Of a DNA stretch of 64,000 bases, positions 51,212 to 59,396 are shown piece by piece (the first letter of the stretch is position 1; the number at the start of each line of letters is the position of its first letter). The notes under the pieces were generated by a model that was given only the letters and a program-made list of their open reading frames with translations, made no database searches and was not told the DNA's origin. Position numbers and translations under genes: made by a program. The DNA is from Hyphomicrobium_A sp036559705. Lineage in GTDB: Bacteria > Pseudomonadota > Alphaproteobacteria > Rhizobiales > Hyphomicrobiaceae. The stretch is from positions 1 through 64,000 of the forward strand of contig DATBSP010000031.1 of NCBI GenBank assembly GCA_036559705.1. Reading direction: 5' to 3'.

Positions 51212-52711
51212 ATGAGATGCCATCCGACACGGTGGCTTTGGGGGCTCATTCCAATTGCGATGCTGAGCTGGCTAGCCGTCCACGCTAAATCCGACCTCAT
51301 CGAACGCGATCTCGAGCAGCGCAGCAGGGTGGCGCTCGCCGCGGCCGGTCACGATTGGGCCTCCGTCGTGTTTTCCGGCCGCGAGGGCTTGCTGGTCGGC
51401 CATCTAGCTAGCGCGCGTCAGCGCGACGACGCGGCTGCCTTGGTTCGCGATGTTTGGGGCGTGCGCACGGTCGAGACCCGCGTTGCGCTGTCGCCTGCCG
51501 GCGCCAGTTTGCCCGTCGCACCCGTGGCCGCAGAGATCGCGCCGCGGGGCTTAAATGTCGTTGCCCCTGGTTCCATAGGCGCCGCTGCCGCCACCGAGTT
51601 GGCGCGAGGAGCCCCTGACATCGGCCATGCGGCCCTCGATCAAGCGCCTGCCATGACCGTGCGTGCGCGCGACCAAGGGGGGCCGCCGTCGCCAGAGGCC
51701 GCGTCGGCAGCCCCGCTCCCCGAGCAGAAGCCCGTTGTGACCGTCAATGTGCCGGCGGAGGTCGAGGCGTCACCACCCGCGGCCGCGCTGGCAGCCCCGC
51801 TGCCCGAGCAGAAGCCCGCTGTGGCCGTCAATGTGCCGGCGGAGGTCGAGGCGTCACCACCCGCGGCCGCGCTGGCAGCCTCGCTCCCCGAGCAGAAGCC
51901 CGCTGTGGCCGTCAATGTGCCGGTGGACGTTCAGGCGTCGCCAGCCGCGGCCGCGCCGGCAGCCCCGCTCCCCGAGCAGAAGCCCACTGTGGCCGCCGGT
52001 GCGCCTTCGCTTGCCGTGACAGCGTTACCCGCGTCCGGGCAGTCAGCCCCCGTCCCCGAGCGCAAGCCCGCCCTACCCGCAAGCCTGCCTACGGTCGCGG
52101 AAGCCGTACAGCGCGCGGCCGGACCTGCAGCACCACCACCCGAGAAGAAGCCAGTGGAGGCCGCACCAACCGCTCCTCAAGCCGAAGTGAGGGCACCCGT
52201 GACGGCACCCGCGCCGCCGCTCCCACAGCGGGCGCCGCGCTTTGAGACGGCGGCGTTACCTCAGGGCAACATCGCAGCCGAGGACGATTGCATCGAACAG
52301 GTCCGGCAAGCCGCAAAGCGGGTCGAAGTGCACTTTGCGCACGGGGGCGCCAAGCTCGATATGGCCGGTAAAGCACTGATCGACGGGCTGATTGGCACGC
52401 TCCATGGCTGTCCCGGGACGGCGCTTCACGTCGCTGGGCATTCGGACGCTTCCGGCCACCCAGGCCGTAACCTCACGCTGTCGAAACACCGCGCGCGCGC
52501 GGTCGCCAGCTATATGATCCATATGGGCATTGACGCCGGGCGCCTCGTCGCCATTGGCTATGGCGACACCAAGCCTGTGGCGCCCAATGACACGCGGGAG
52601 AACCGGGCGAAAAACCGTCGCATTGAGGTTGCGATCACCGCGCGCGCGGCACCACTGCCGCCGCTGCCGGTACGCAAGCAGGGGACCGATAATGGATTAT
52701 CTCGTCGCTAA
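51212..52711 (+). CDS. BON-OmpA envelope protein with Pro/Ala repeat
   Basis: 499 residues. An N-terminal signal-anchor (LIPIAMLSWLAVHAK) is followed by a BON-like domain (DLEQRSRVALAAAGHDWASVVFSGR), a region of about 250 residues rich in Pro/Ala/Val with an 84-bp repeat (see 51710-52045), and a C-terminal OmpA-like peptidoglycan-binding domain. The OmpA part shows VHFAHGGAKLDMAGK, GHSDASGHPGRN, LSKHRARAVASYM and NRRIEVAI, with the conserved Asp and Arg needed to grip diaminopimelate. The Pro-rich part is probably a spacer reaching through the periplasm. It overlaps the next gene. Confidence 0.85.
   Translation: MRCHPTRWLWGLIPIAMLSWLAVHAKSDLIERDLEQRSRVALAAAGHDWASVVFSGREGLLVGHLASARQRDDAAALVRDVWGVRTVETRVALSPAGASLPVAPVAAEIAPRGLNVVAPGSIGAAAATELARGAPDIGHAALDQAPAMTVRARDQGGPPSPEAASAAPLPEQKPVVTVNVPAEVEASPPAAALAAPLPEQKPAVAVNVPAEVEASPPAAALAASLPEQKPAVAVNVPVDVQASPAAAAPAAPLPEQKPTVAAGAPSLAVTALPASGQSAPVPERKPALPASLPTVAEAVQRAAGPAAPPPEKKPVEAAPTAPQAEVRAPVTAPAPPLPQRAPRFETAALPQGNIAAEDDCIEQVRQAAKRVEVHFAHGGAKLDMAGKALIDGLIGTLHGCPGTALHVAGHSDASGHPGRNLTLSKHRARAVASYMIHMGIDAGRLVAIGYGDTKPVAPNDTRENRAKNRRIEVAITARAAPLPPLPVRKQGTDNGLSRR
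51710..52045 (+). repeat. 84-bp in-frame tandem repeat
   Basis: Three close copies (51710-51793, 51794-51877, 51878-51961) and a diverged fourth (51962-52045) encode a 28-residue unit beginning APLPEQKP and containing VNVPAEVEASPP. Later PERKP and PPEKKP motifs are decayed remnants. The near-identity of units 1-3 implies recent slippage or recombination and likely length variation between strains. Confidence 0.9.
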
Positions 52712-52790
52712 TCTCGCCTGGTATGTGGCCGGAGCATTCGCCGGCGGCTTTATCGTGGCGTGGATCGCATGTGCCAGAGTGGAAGATTGA
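52692..52790 (+). CDS. 32-residue membrane peptide
   Basis: A 32-codon frame: MDYLVANLAWYVAGAFAGGF plus a further hydrophobic IVAWIACARVED. One membrane span is predicted, with a small-residue-rich face. Its ATG lies 20 bases before the stop of the OmpA-type gene, so translation is probably coupled, and it ends about 40 bases before the next start. It is below the length at which most annotation pipelines call genes. Its position between two envelope proteins supports it. Confidence 0.6.
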   Translation: MDYLVANLAWYVAGAFAGGFIVAWIACARVED

Positions 52791-52830
52791 CGCGCAACTG
52801 AAGCGCGCGATTGTTGGGGAGTTGACGGTT

Positions 52831-54198
52831 ATGACGGAGCTGCTTTGGCAGTCGACGCTACTGTTGGCGGTGGCATTCTTTTTCGGTGCGGTTCTCAGTT
52901 GCGGCCTTAAGCGGCGCTTTTACTACGGGCAGTCGAGCAAATTGGCACGCGTCGTCGACGCGTCCGGCGTCTCGCATGTCCCAGCTCCCGGCGAACCGAA
53001 GATCGAGGTGGCGCACCGTGCTGCCCCTGAGGGGGAGCGTTTCAATCGGGCGATTAGCGGGCAGTCGGCACCTGTGGCGACGCCAGCTGTAGCTCCGAGG
53101 CCGGCCGCCGCCCCCGCCGCGGCTCCGGCTCCTGCCGCGGCGCCTGCGCCGCAACCAATATCAAAGATCTCGGTGTCGACGGGCTCGGGCGCGCCGGTCA
53201 AGCCGGATGCCGGCGGCGCCGGTCCCAGCGATGACCTGACGCGCATTCGCGGCATCGATACCGGCATTCAGAGGCTGCTCAAGGACAGCGGCATCCGCCG
53301 CTTCCAGGATCTCGCCGGCTTGACGGCCGCCGATGTCAAAGGCCTCAACGAGCGGCTCGGGGTCAAGGGCCGTGTCGAGCAGGAGAACTGGCTCGGCCAG
53401 GCGCAGATTCTCGCGACGGGCGGCGAGACGTATTATTCGCGCCGCGTCGATCGCGGCATGCCGGTTCCGGACCTCGTCGAGCCCGCCTCGCTCGCTCCGG
53501 CCGCCCCGGCGCCCAAGGCCGCTGAGCCGGGCACGCTGCCGCGTGCAGCGACGGCAAAGGGTCCGAGCGATGACCTCACGCGCATTCGCGGTATCGATGG
53601 CGGCGTGCAAAAGCAGCTCAACGAGCTCGGCATCCGCCACTTCCAGGAGTTGGCGACGCTCAACGCTACCGACATCAAGAGCCTCGCCGAGCGGCTCGGC
53701 GTGGCGGGGCGCATCGAACAGGAAAACTGGCTCGGCCAGGCGCAGATCCTGGCGATAGGCGGCGAGACGTACTATTCGCGCCGCCTCGATCGCGGGACGC
53801 CGGTGCCGGCAGCGGCCGAGCCAACGTCGGCTGCTCCAGCTGCTGCCGCCACACCGGCCGCGGCGTTTCAACCCGCTGCCCCCGCCGACCTCGGTGCATT
53901 GCGCTCGGTGCGCTCCGAAGCGCTGCTCGGTGCGGAGGCGACGCGTTTGCCGCGCGCGTGGACCGAGGCCGACGACCTCAAACGCATCCGCGGCATCGGC
54001 GTACTGATCGAAAAGAAGCTTAACTCGCTGGGCGTGACGCACTACGAGCAGGTCGCCAACTGGACCGGTGCCGACATCGAGCGCATCAGCAACATCCTCG
54101 ACTTCAAGGGGCGCATCGAACGCGAGAACTGGATCGAGCAGGCACGCATCCTGGCGACCGGCGGACAGACCGAGTTCTCAAGACGCAGCGAGGTGTAG
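52831..54198 (+). CDS. Membrane-anchored protein with three helix-hairpin-helix modules
   Basis: 455 residues. A single N-terminal membrane segment (LLWQSTLLLAVAFFFGAVLSCGL) and an Ala/Pro-rich linker precede three modules starting at about residues 134, 246 and 381. Each reads DDLxRIRGID/G then LxxLGIxxFxxLAxLTxxDI and KGRIExENWxxQAxILAxGG. The third is closest to the stand-alone helix-hairpin-helix domain often fused to L21 or NuoE in Rhizobiales. Such modules usually bind DNA or other partners; target here is unknown. It completes the three-gene cassette. Confidence 0.8.
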   Translation: MTELLWQSTLLLAVAFFFGAVLSCGLKRRFYYGQSSKLARVVDASGVSHVPAPGEPKIEVAHRAAPEGERFNRAISGQSAPVATPAVAPRPAAAPAAAPAPAAAPAPQPISKISVSTGSGAPVKPDAGGAGPSDDLTRIRGIDTGIQRLLKDSGIRRFQDLAGLTAADVKGLNERLGVKGRVEQENWLGQAQILATGGETYYSRRVDRGMPVPDLVEPASLAPAAPAPKAAEPGTLPRAATAKGPSDDLTRIRGIDGGVQKQLNELGIRHFQELATLNATDIKSLAERLGVAGRIEQENWLGQAQILAIGGETYYSRRLDRGTPVPAAAEPTSAAPAAAATPAAAFQPAAPADLGALRSVRSEALLGAEATRLPRAWTEADDLKRIRGIGVLIEKKLNSLGVTHYEQVANWTGADIERISNILDFKGRIERENWIEQARILATGGQTEFSRRSEV

Positions 54199-54272
54199 GA
54201 CGCCCCGGCCGCGAAATGGACGCCGACATTCGGCTCTTGCGCCTGAACCGCAGCTAGCTTTCAGGTAGCCGC

Positions 54273-55832
54273 ATGCCTGTGGATTCGGTTTTTACCTTCG
54301 CCGACGAGGAAGAGCGCGAGATATGCGCCTTTCTCAGCGTTTCTGCTGCGTACGGCCGTGGTGCTCACCCCGTCGACGTGGTCGAGACGCACATAGCGCG
54401 CGTGTTCCTCGTGGGTGAGGACGCCTATAAGCTGCGCAAGCGCGTGCACCTGCGCTTTGTCGATTTCTCGACGCTGCACGCCCGGCACGCGGCTGCTGTC
54501 CGCGAGATGGAGATCAACCGGCCGCACGCGCCCAACATCTACTTGGGGTTAGTCCCCATAGTGCGAAACGAAGGGCGGCTGCAACTCGGCGGCCGCGGCG
54601 AAATCGTCGAATGGGCCGTGCATATGCGCCGCTTCCCGCAGGAGGCCGTGCTCAGCTACCGCGAGGAGCAAGGGCCCCTGACGGAGGGCCTCGCCAAGGA
54701 GCTCGCCGACATGGTCGCGCGCTATCACCAGGACAGCCCCATCTCCGAAGCGTGCGACGGGGCTCGCATCATGGCACCGGTCGTCGACCAGCTATCGGGC
54801 GCGCTGGATTACGGTCACGCCGAGGTAGCCGCGCGCCTCGTAGCCGCCTTCGAGCGTGCCGCGCCGTTGCTGACCATGCGCGGCAATGCCGGCTGCGTCC
54901 GTCGCTGCCACGGCGATCTGCACCTCGGTAACATCGTGCTCATCGACGAGGTTCCAGTGCCTTTCGACGCGCTCGAGTTCAGCGAGGCGCTAGCCACCAT
55001 CGATGTGCTCTACGATCTGGCCTTCCTGCTAATGGACCTCGACGCGCGCGGTGATCGCCAGGCGGCCAACGCCGTGCTCAACGCCTATGCCGCATTCGAG
55101 CCCGTCGGCGGCGAGATCGAGGGCTTGGCCTGCCTACCGCTGTTCCTTGCCTGCCGTGCCGGGGTGCGCGCAGTCGTGGCGATGGCGCGCACTGAGCAGC
55201 TCGCCGAGGAGGAGCAGGCCGAGCTGCGCGCTGAGATCCGCCGCAATGCGGCCCTTGCTGCCGCTTATCTCGCGCCCTCCCCGCCGCTCATGATTGCCAT
55301 CGGCGGCCTTTCGGGCACGGGTAAATCGACACTCGCGGCGCTGCTCGCTGCATTTATCGGCCCCGCGCCAGGCGCGCTGCTCGTGCGCAGCGACGTGGAG
55401 CGCAAGCGTTTGTTCGGAGTTCCGGAGACGCAGCGGCTGGAGCGTCAGCACTACCGCATCGGCACGGCGCAGCGCGTCTACAGCATCGTGGAAGACAAGG
55501 CGCGTCGCGGGCTGGCGGCTGGGCAAGCCATCATCGTCGATGCTGTGTTTGCCAAACAGGACGAGCGTGCCGCGGTCGAAGCCATCGCGCGTGAGGCGGG
55601 ATGCGCGTTCGTTGGGCTGTGGTTGACGGCACCGGCCGAGATGTTGATAGCCCGCGTCGAGCGCCGGCGCGGTGATGCCTCCGACGCCGACCGCCGCGTC
55701 GTCAGGGAGCAGCTGGGATATGACCTCGGCGATATTGCCTGGCAGCAAGTCGACGCATCAGGCACCCCGGAGCACAGCCTAGCCGAAACACGTCGTGCGC
55801 TCGCCGCGGCGGGGATTACTGCGGTGGAATGA
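54273..55832 (+). CDS. Phosphotransferase-P-loop kinase fusion protein
   Basis: 519 residues in two parts. The first 340 form an aminoglycoside phosphotransferase-like kinase: VVETHIARVFLVGEDAYKLRKRV, and the catalytic loop CHGDLHLGNIVLID with FDALEFSE. The last 170 carry a P-loop (AIGGLSGTGKSTLAALLA) and an LVRSDVERKRLFGV segment, as in small-molecule kinases. Both nucleotide sites appear intact. Proteins of this design are common but their substrate is unknown; both activities are inferred from motifs only. Confidence 0.88.
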   Translation: MPVDSVFTFADEEEREICAFLSVSAAYGRGAHPVDVVETHIARVFLVGEDAYKLRKRVHLRFVDFSTLHARHAAAVREMEINRPHAPNIYLGLVPIVRNEGRLQLGGRGEIVEWAVHMRRFPQEAVLSYREEQGPLTEGLAKELADMVARYHQDSPISEACDGARIMAPVVDQLSGALDYGHAEVAARLVAAFERAAPLLTMRGNAGCVRRCHGDLHLGNIVLIDEVPVPFDALEFSEALATIDVLYDLAFLLMDLDARGDRQAANAVLNAYAAFEPVGGEIEGLACLPLFLACRAGVRAVVAMARTEQLAEEEQAELRAEIRRNAALAAAYLAPSPPLMIAIGGLSGTGKSTLAALLAAFIGPAPGALLVRSDVERKRLFGVPETQRLERQHYRIGTAQRVYSIVEDKARRGLAAGQAIIVDAVFAKQDERAAVEAIAREAGCAFVGLWLTAPAEMLIARVERRRGDASDADRRVVREQLGYDLGDIAWQQVDASGTPEHSLAETRRALAAAGITAVE

Positions 55833-56805
55833 GCACGGCCGCGCCCGTCAGCTTGCCGGCACGCAGGCGTGCGATCGCGTCGTTGGCATCAGCAAGCGGG
55901 AAGGTGGTTACGTGCGGGCGGATCGGCACGCGCGGCGCGAGCTTCAGGAACTCGACCGCGTCCTGGCGCGTCAGGTTTGCTACCGAGCAGATAACGCGCT
56001 CACCCCATAGCAGTGCGTAAGGCATTGGCGGGATGTCCGTCATGTGGATGCCGCCGAGCACCAGCGTGCCGCCTTTGTTCAGCGCCGCCAGCGCCAACGG
56101 TACAAGCGGCCCGACCGGCGCAAAGATGATGGCGGCATCAAGCAACTGAGGCGGTTTTTCCTCAGAAGGACCCGCCCATTGTGCCCCGAGCGCGCGAGCG
56201 AGCTTTTGCGCCGGCGCATCACCCCCGCGCGTGAAGGCGTAGACCTCTTGTCCATGGAATACCGCGAGCTGGGCAACGATATGCGCCGCGGCGCCGAAGC
56301 CATAAATGCCGAGGCGGCGTGCCGTGCGCACCAGCTTCCAGGCCCGATAGCCGATGAGGCCGGCGCACATGAGTGGCGCCGCTTCCGCATCCGAGTACAG
56401 TTGCGGAATCTTGAAGGCATAGGCGGCGTTGGCCGTCGCGAATTGCGCGTAGCCGCCGTCGATCGTGTAGCCGGTGAAGCCGGGCCGGTCGCACAGGTTC
56501 TCGCGCCCTGAACGGCAGAAGCGGCAGCGCCCGCACGTTGCGCCGAGCCAGGGGATGCCGACCCTGTCGCCGACCTTGAAGCTGTCTACGCCCGGGCCGA
56601 CCGCGGTGACGCGACCGATGATCTCGTGGCCGGGAATGACGTGCGGCTTGGGATTTGGCAGATCGCCGTCAATGACGTGCAGGTCCGTCCGGCAAATGCC
56701 ACACGCGGCAACGCGCACCACGACTTGCCCACGCTCAGGCGCCGCGACTGTGCGCTCAACGGGCTGCAGCGGCGCCCCGACCGCGCCGAGCGCCATGCCC
56801 ACCAT
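55816..56805 (-). CDS. Zinc-dependent alcohol dehydrogenase
   Basis: 329 residues, medium-chain dehydrogenase. Catalytic zinc ligands are in ACGICRTDLH and PGHEIIGRV; the structural zinc site has four Cys in CGRCRFCRSGRENLC. The nucleotide loop appears as IYGFGAAAHIV, with the usual GxGxxG partly changed. The family reduces or oxidises primary alcohols and aldehydes. The ATG at 56805 gives a normal length; a GTG at 56865 in the same frame is possible. It overlaps the preceding gene's stop by 17 bases, convergently. Confidence 0.88.
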   Translation of the reverse strand: MVGMALGAVGAPLQPVERTVAAPERGQVVVRVAACGICRTDLHVIDGDLPNPKPHVIPGHEIIGRVTAVGPGVDSFKVGDRVGIPWLGATCGRCRFCRSGRENLCDRPGFTGYTIDGGYAQFATANAAYAFKIPQLYSDAEAAPLMCAGLIGYRAWKLVRTARRLGIYGFGAAAHIVAQLAVFHGQEVYAFTRGGDAPAQKLARALGAQWAGPSEEKPPQLLDAAIIFAPVGPLVPLALAALNKGGTLVLGGIHMTDIPPMPYALLWGERVICSVANLTRQDAVEFLKLAPRVPIRPHVTTFPLADANDAIARLRAGKLTGAAVLIPPQ

Positions 56806-56915
56806 GCGCAACGGTTGGCCGGCGCCACGGCCGCGCTTACTCGTTGCTATTCGCCGTTGCGCCACGTCTCGCAGTCCGACACGTCGAATACGCCCGGCGC
56901 CGGGGTGCGGCTCCT

Positions 56916-58061
56916 CTACAGGCGGCCGTTGACGGCATTCGTGAGGCTGAGCGGATCGGCTTCACGCCGATGCCGCTGCTTGCGGGCGTGCTTCCGCGGC
57001 GCACGCGAAGTTGGCTGCGTTACGCCGCCTACCGTCTCGTCGGGGCTGACAACCGGTGCATTCGCCGTGGCATGCGTGCCCCCGGCGTGTACACGCTCGC
57101 GCGCCTCCGGCGCCAGCTCGATAACGGCAGGATCGCTCGTGGCTTCCAGCGTCGTCGTCTGGATCGCCGCATAGAACGGCACCAATTTCGGCTTCTCGTC
57201 GGCGACGGCTTCGCCCTTCTTGGAGCCGGACTTCTTGGCCTCGGCGAGAGCGCGCTTGGCCTCCAGTTCGGCCGTCAGTGCCGGCAGCGGCTCGAACACC
57301 GCCTTGGAACGCAGATGCACCACCTTATAGCCGCGCTTCTTCAGCTCGGTGAGGATGGTCGGCAGCGCGTGCGCAGTCGAAGCCTTGATATCGTGAAACA
57401 GCACAATGCCACCGTTCTGGCGTTCGACCTGATCGATAGTGCGCGCGGCGAGGCGCGCCGGGCTTCCGATGTAGCTGTCGTTCGAGACGACATCGACGGT
57501 GAAGGCGGCGATGCCGCGTTGCTGCAGGTGGGCGAGCAGCGGACCCGAATCGCTGAGGCCAGGGAAGCGGAAGAACGGCGCGATCGGCTGGCCGGCGGCG
57601 AGCGCTACGGCGGCGAAACCGCGCTCGATCTGGTCGGTGGAGCGCTCTAGGGACAGCGCCCGCAGATTGAGGGGATGCGACCACGTGTGCGTGCCCATGG
57701 TGTGGCCGCGGCCCATGACCTCTTTCACCATGTCGGGATAGGCCAGCGCCATCTGGCCGACGTAGAAGAACGTCGCCTTGGTACAGAATTTGTCGAGCGC
57801 CTCTAAAATGGGCTTGGTGAACTTCGGCATCGGGCCGTCGTCGAAGGTCAGCACGACCTCCTTCGGTTCAAGGAAGCGCGGCTCCTTCTCGTACTTGGTG
57901 AAGCCGCCGTACAGCGGACCCGTCTTGGCGTCGATCTCGACGATGCGCGAGACGCCGAGCGCGTTTTGCGGATTGGCGCAGGGCTCATCTGCCAGGACCG
58001 GCGTGAGGAACGCGCCGCCGGCGACGGCCAGCGCAAAAACTACTGACAAACGGCGGATCAC
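56916..58061 (-). CDS. Polysaccharide deacetylase (NodB-like), copy 1
   Basis: 381 residues. A signal peptide (LSVVFALAVAGGAFLTPVLA) precedes a NodB-homology domain: motif 1 VVLTFDDGPMP with the catalytic Asp and metal Asp, motif 2 HTWSHP with the two metal His, and motif 3 RFPG. Motifs 4 and 5 are recognisable in the middle (VDVVSND, LFHDI). After the domain comes a Lys/Ala/Glu-rich linker and a basic tail (RKHARKQRHRRE). The secreted enzyme removes acetyl groups from a glycan. It is a close paralogue of the gene upstream. Confidence 0.88.
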   Translation of the reverse strand: MIRRLSVVFALAVAGGAFLTPVLADEPCANPQNALGVSRIVEIDAKTGPLYGGFTKYEKEPRFLEPKEVVLTFDDGPMPKFTKPILEALDKFCTKATFFYVGQMALAYPDMVKEVMGRGHTMGTHTWSHPLNLRALSLERSTDQIERGFAAVALAAGQPIAPFFRFPGLSDSGPLLAHLQQRGIAAFTVDVVSNDSYIGSPARLAARTIDQVERQNGGIVLFHDIKASTAHALPTILTELKKRGYKVVHLRSKAVFEPLPALTAELEAKRALAEAKKSGSKKGEAVADEKPKLVPFYAAIQTTTLEATSDPAVIELAPEARERVHAGGTHATANAPVVSPDETVGGVTQPTSRAPRKHARKQRHRREADPLSLTNAVNGRL

Positions 58062-58116
58062 AGCTCACCTCGGTTGGTTCGACGCCTCTTACACAACCTG
58101 AAACTTACTCGACCGC

Positions 58117-59136
58117 TCATGGCATCAGCCATTGCTTGTACCATGGCACGGATGGCTCTTTGTTTGAAGCTTTGGTGGGGCCCGTCTGTCGAGATTCGGG
58201 ACCGGATGTGACTGTGAGGTTGGCCCACGGCAACACCTCGCCGCCGGTGCCCGTCTGCGACCAGGTCAGGGCGCGCGAGGCCAGCGGGTCCTTGGCGGCG
58301 GCAAGACTGCGGTGTGCGATCAGCCGGTCGGCCTGCGCATCGTATGCGGGAAGCGTCGTCGCCGTCATTTTCGGCACGAGATGGACGACCTTGAAGCCAC
58401 GCTGCTTGAGCTCTGCGAGGATGCCTTCAAGCGCTTGCGCCGTCGACGGCTGGATGTCGTGGAACAGCAGTATCCCCTTGCGAGTCCCGGCGAGCTGCGC
58501 CAGCACCGTCCGTTTGACCGCATCTGCCTCACGGGTGCGAAAATCGCGGGAGTCGATGTCGATCGTAAAGCTCGCGACGTTACGGGCCTTGAGATAGTCC
58601 ATCGCCGCAGCGCTCGGCCGCAAATAGGGGAAGCGGAAGAACGGCGCGATCGGCGCGCCGAGCGCTTGCGCCACGGCGCTGAACCCTAGCTCGATCTCGT
58701 CCTTTGCCTTGTCTGGCGCGAGGCCCTGCAATTTGGCGTGCGACCAGGTATGCGCGGCCACCGTATGCCCGTGGCTCGCCACCTCGCGCACCATCTCGGG
58801 ATCGGCGACGGCCATGCGGCCGACCATGAAGAACGTCGCCTTGGTGCAGTGCTTGTCGAGCGCTTTCAGGACGGCGCGCGTATAGGCACGCAGTGGCCCA
58901 TCATCGAAGGTTAGCACGACCTCGCCGTCTTTGAGAAAGTCGTAACCGCCGCTGGCTACGCGGCCGAACAGCGGGCCGCCGGCGGCGTCGACCTCGATCA
59001 TGCGCGACAGGCCGAGGACGTCGTCATGTGTGGCGCAGGCGGCGACCGGCGGCGCGCTCTGCGCTCCGCGCGCCAATAGCCCGCCGCCGAGCAGCAGGAA
59101 CGCGCACACAGCCGATAACGCCCCAATACGCCGCAT
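58117..59136 (-). CDS. Polysaccharide deacetylase (NodB-like), copy 2
   Basis: 339 residues, a paralogue of the gene at 56916 with the same layout. Signal segment (LSAVCAFLLLGGGLLARGA); motif 1 VVLTFDDGPL, motif 2 HTWSHA, motif 3 RFPY; then IDSRDFRT and LFHDIQPSTAQAL. The C-terminal tail is shorter than in copy 1 and not basic. The two genes lie 55 bases apart and look like an old tandem duplication, perhaps acting on different glycans or in successive steps. Confidence 0.88.
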   Translation of the reverse strand: MRRIGALSAVCAFLLLGGGLLARGAQSAPPVAACATHDDVLGLSRMIEVDAAGGPLFGRVASGGYDFLKDGEVVLTFDDGPLRAYTRAVLKALDKHCTKATFFMVGRMAVADPEMVREVASHGHTVAAHTWSHAKLQGLAPDKAKDEIELGFSAVAQALGAPIAPFFRFPYLRPSAAAMDYLKARNVASFTIDIDSRDFRTREADAVKRTVLAQLAGTRKGILLFHDIQPSTAQALEGILAELKQRGFKVVHLVPKMTATTLPAYDAQADRLIAHRSLAAAKDPLASRALTWSQTGTGGEVLPWANLTVTSGPESRQTGPTKASNKEPSVPWYKQWLMP

Positions 59137-59320
59137 CCGCCAATTCCGTCCGCCTGGACCAATTGCAACGCGCGCGTGGCGAACCCCGCGACGGCCCCTG
59201 ACTTAAGTAGGGTGGAAGAGCTAAAATTCTCTGTAAAAATTTTCCCTGTCGGGACATCTTCGACGGGTTGTTGCATCGGCGCACCAGCCGCGCAAAGCAC
59301 CGCGACGTGCTAAACCCTCA

Positions 59321-59338
59321 GCATCACGAGCGTGATGC
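59321..59338 (+). promoter_or_regulatory. Hairpin before mgtE
   Basis: GCATCAC and GTGATGC form a perfect 7-bp stem around GAGC, 4 bases before an in-frame ATG at 59343. If the start is the ATG at 59397 this lies in the leader; if it is 59343 the stem would hide the ribosome site. Function unknown. Confidence 0.35.
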
Positions 59339-59396
59339 GCAAATGTCTTGCCGGGCGGTGTTCGCGCCGCCCGCCGCTCCCGGAGTCCGCCCACAG

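Noticed and set aside
51710..52045. CRISPR-like array
   Set aside because: The repeats are contiguous, 84 bp, in frame and coding, with no spacers and no cas genes.
59164..59396. M-box (Mg2+) riboswitch before mgtE
   Set aside because: Apart from the short 7-bp hairpin, the conserved M-box helices and loop sequences could not be recognised.
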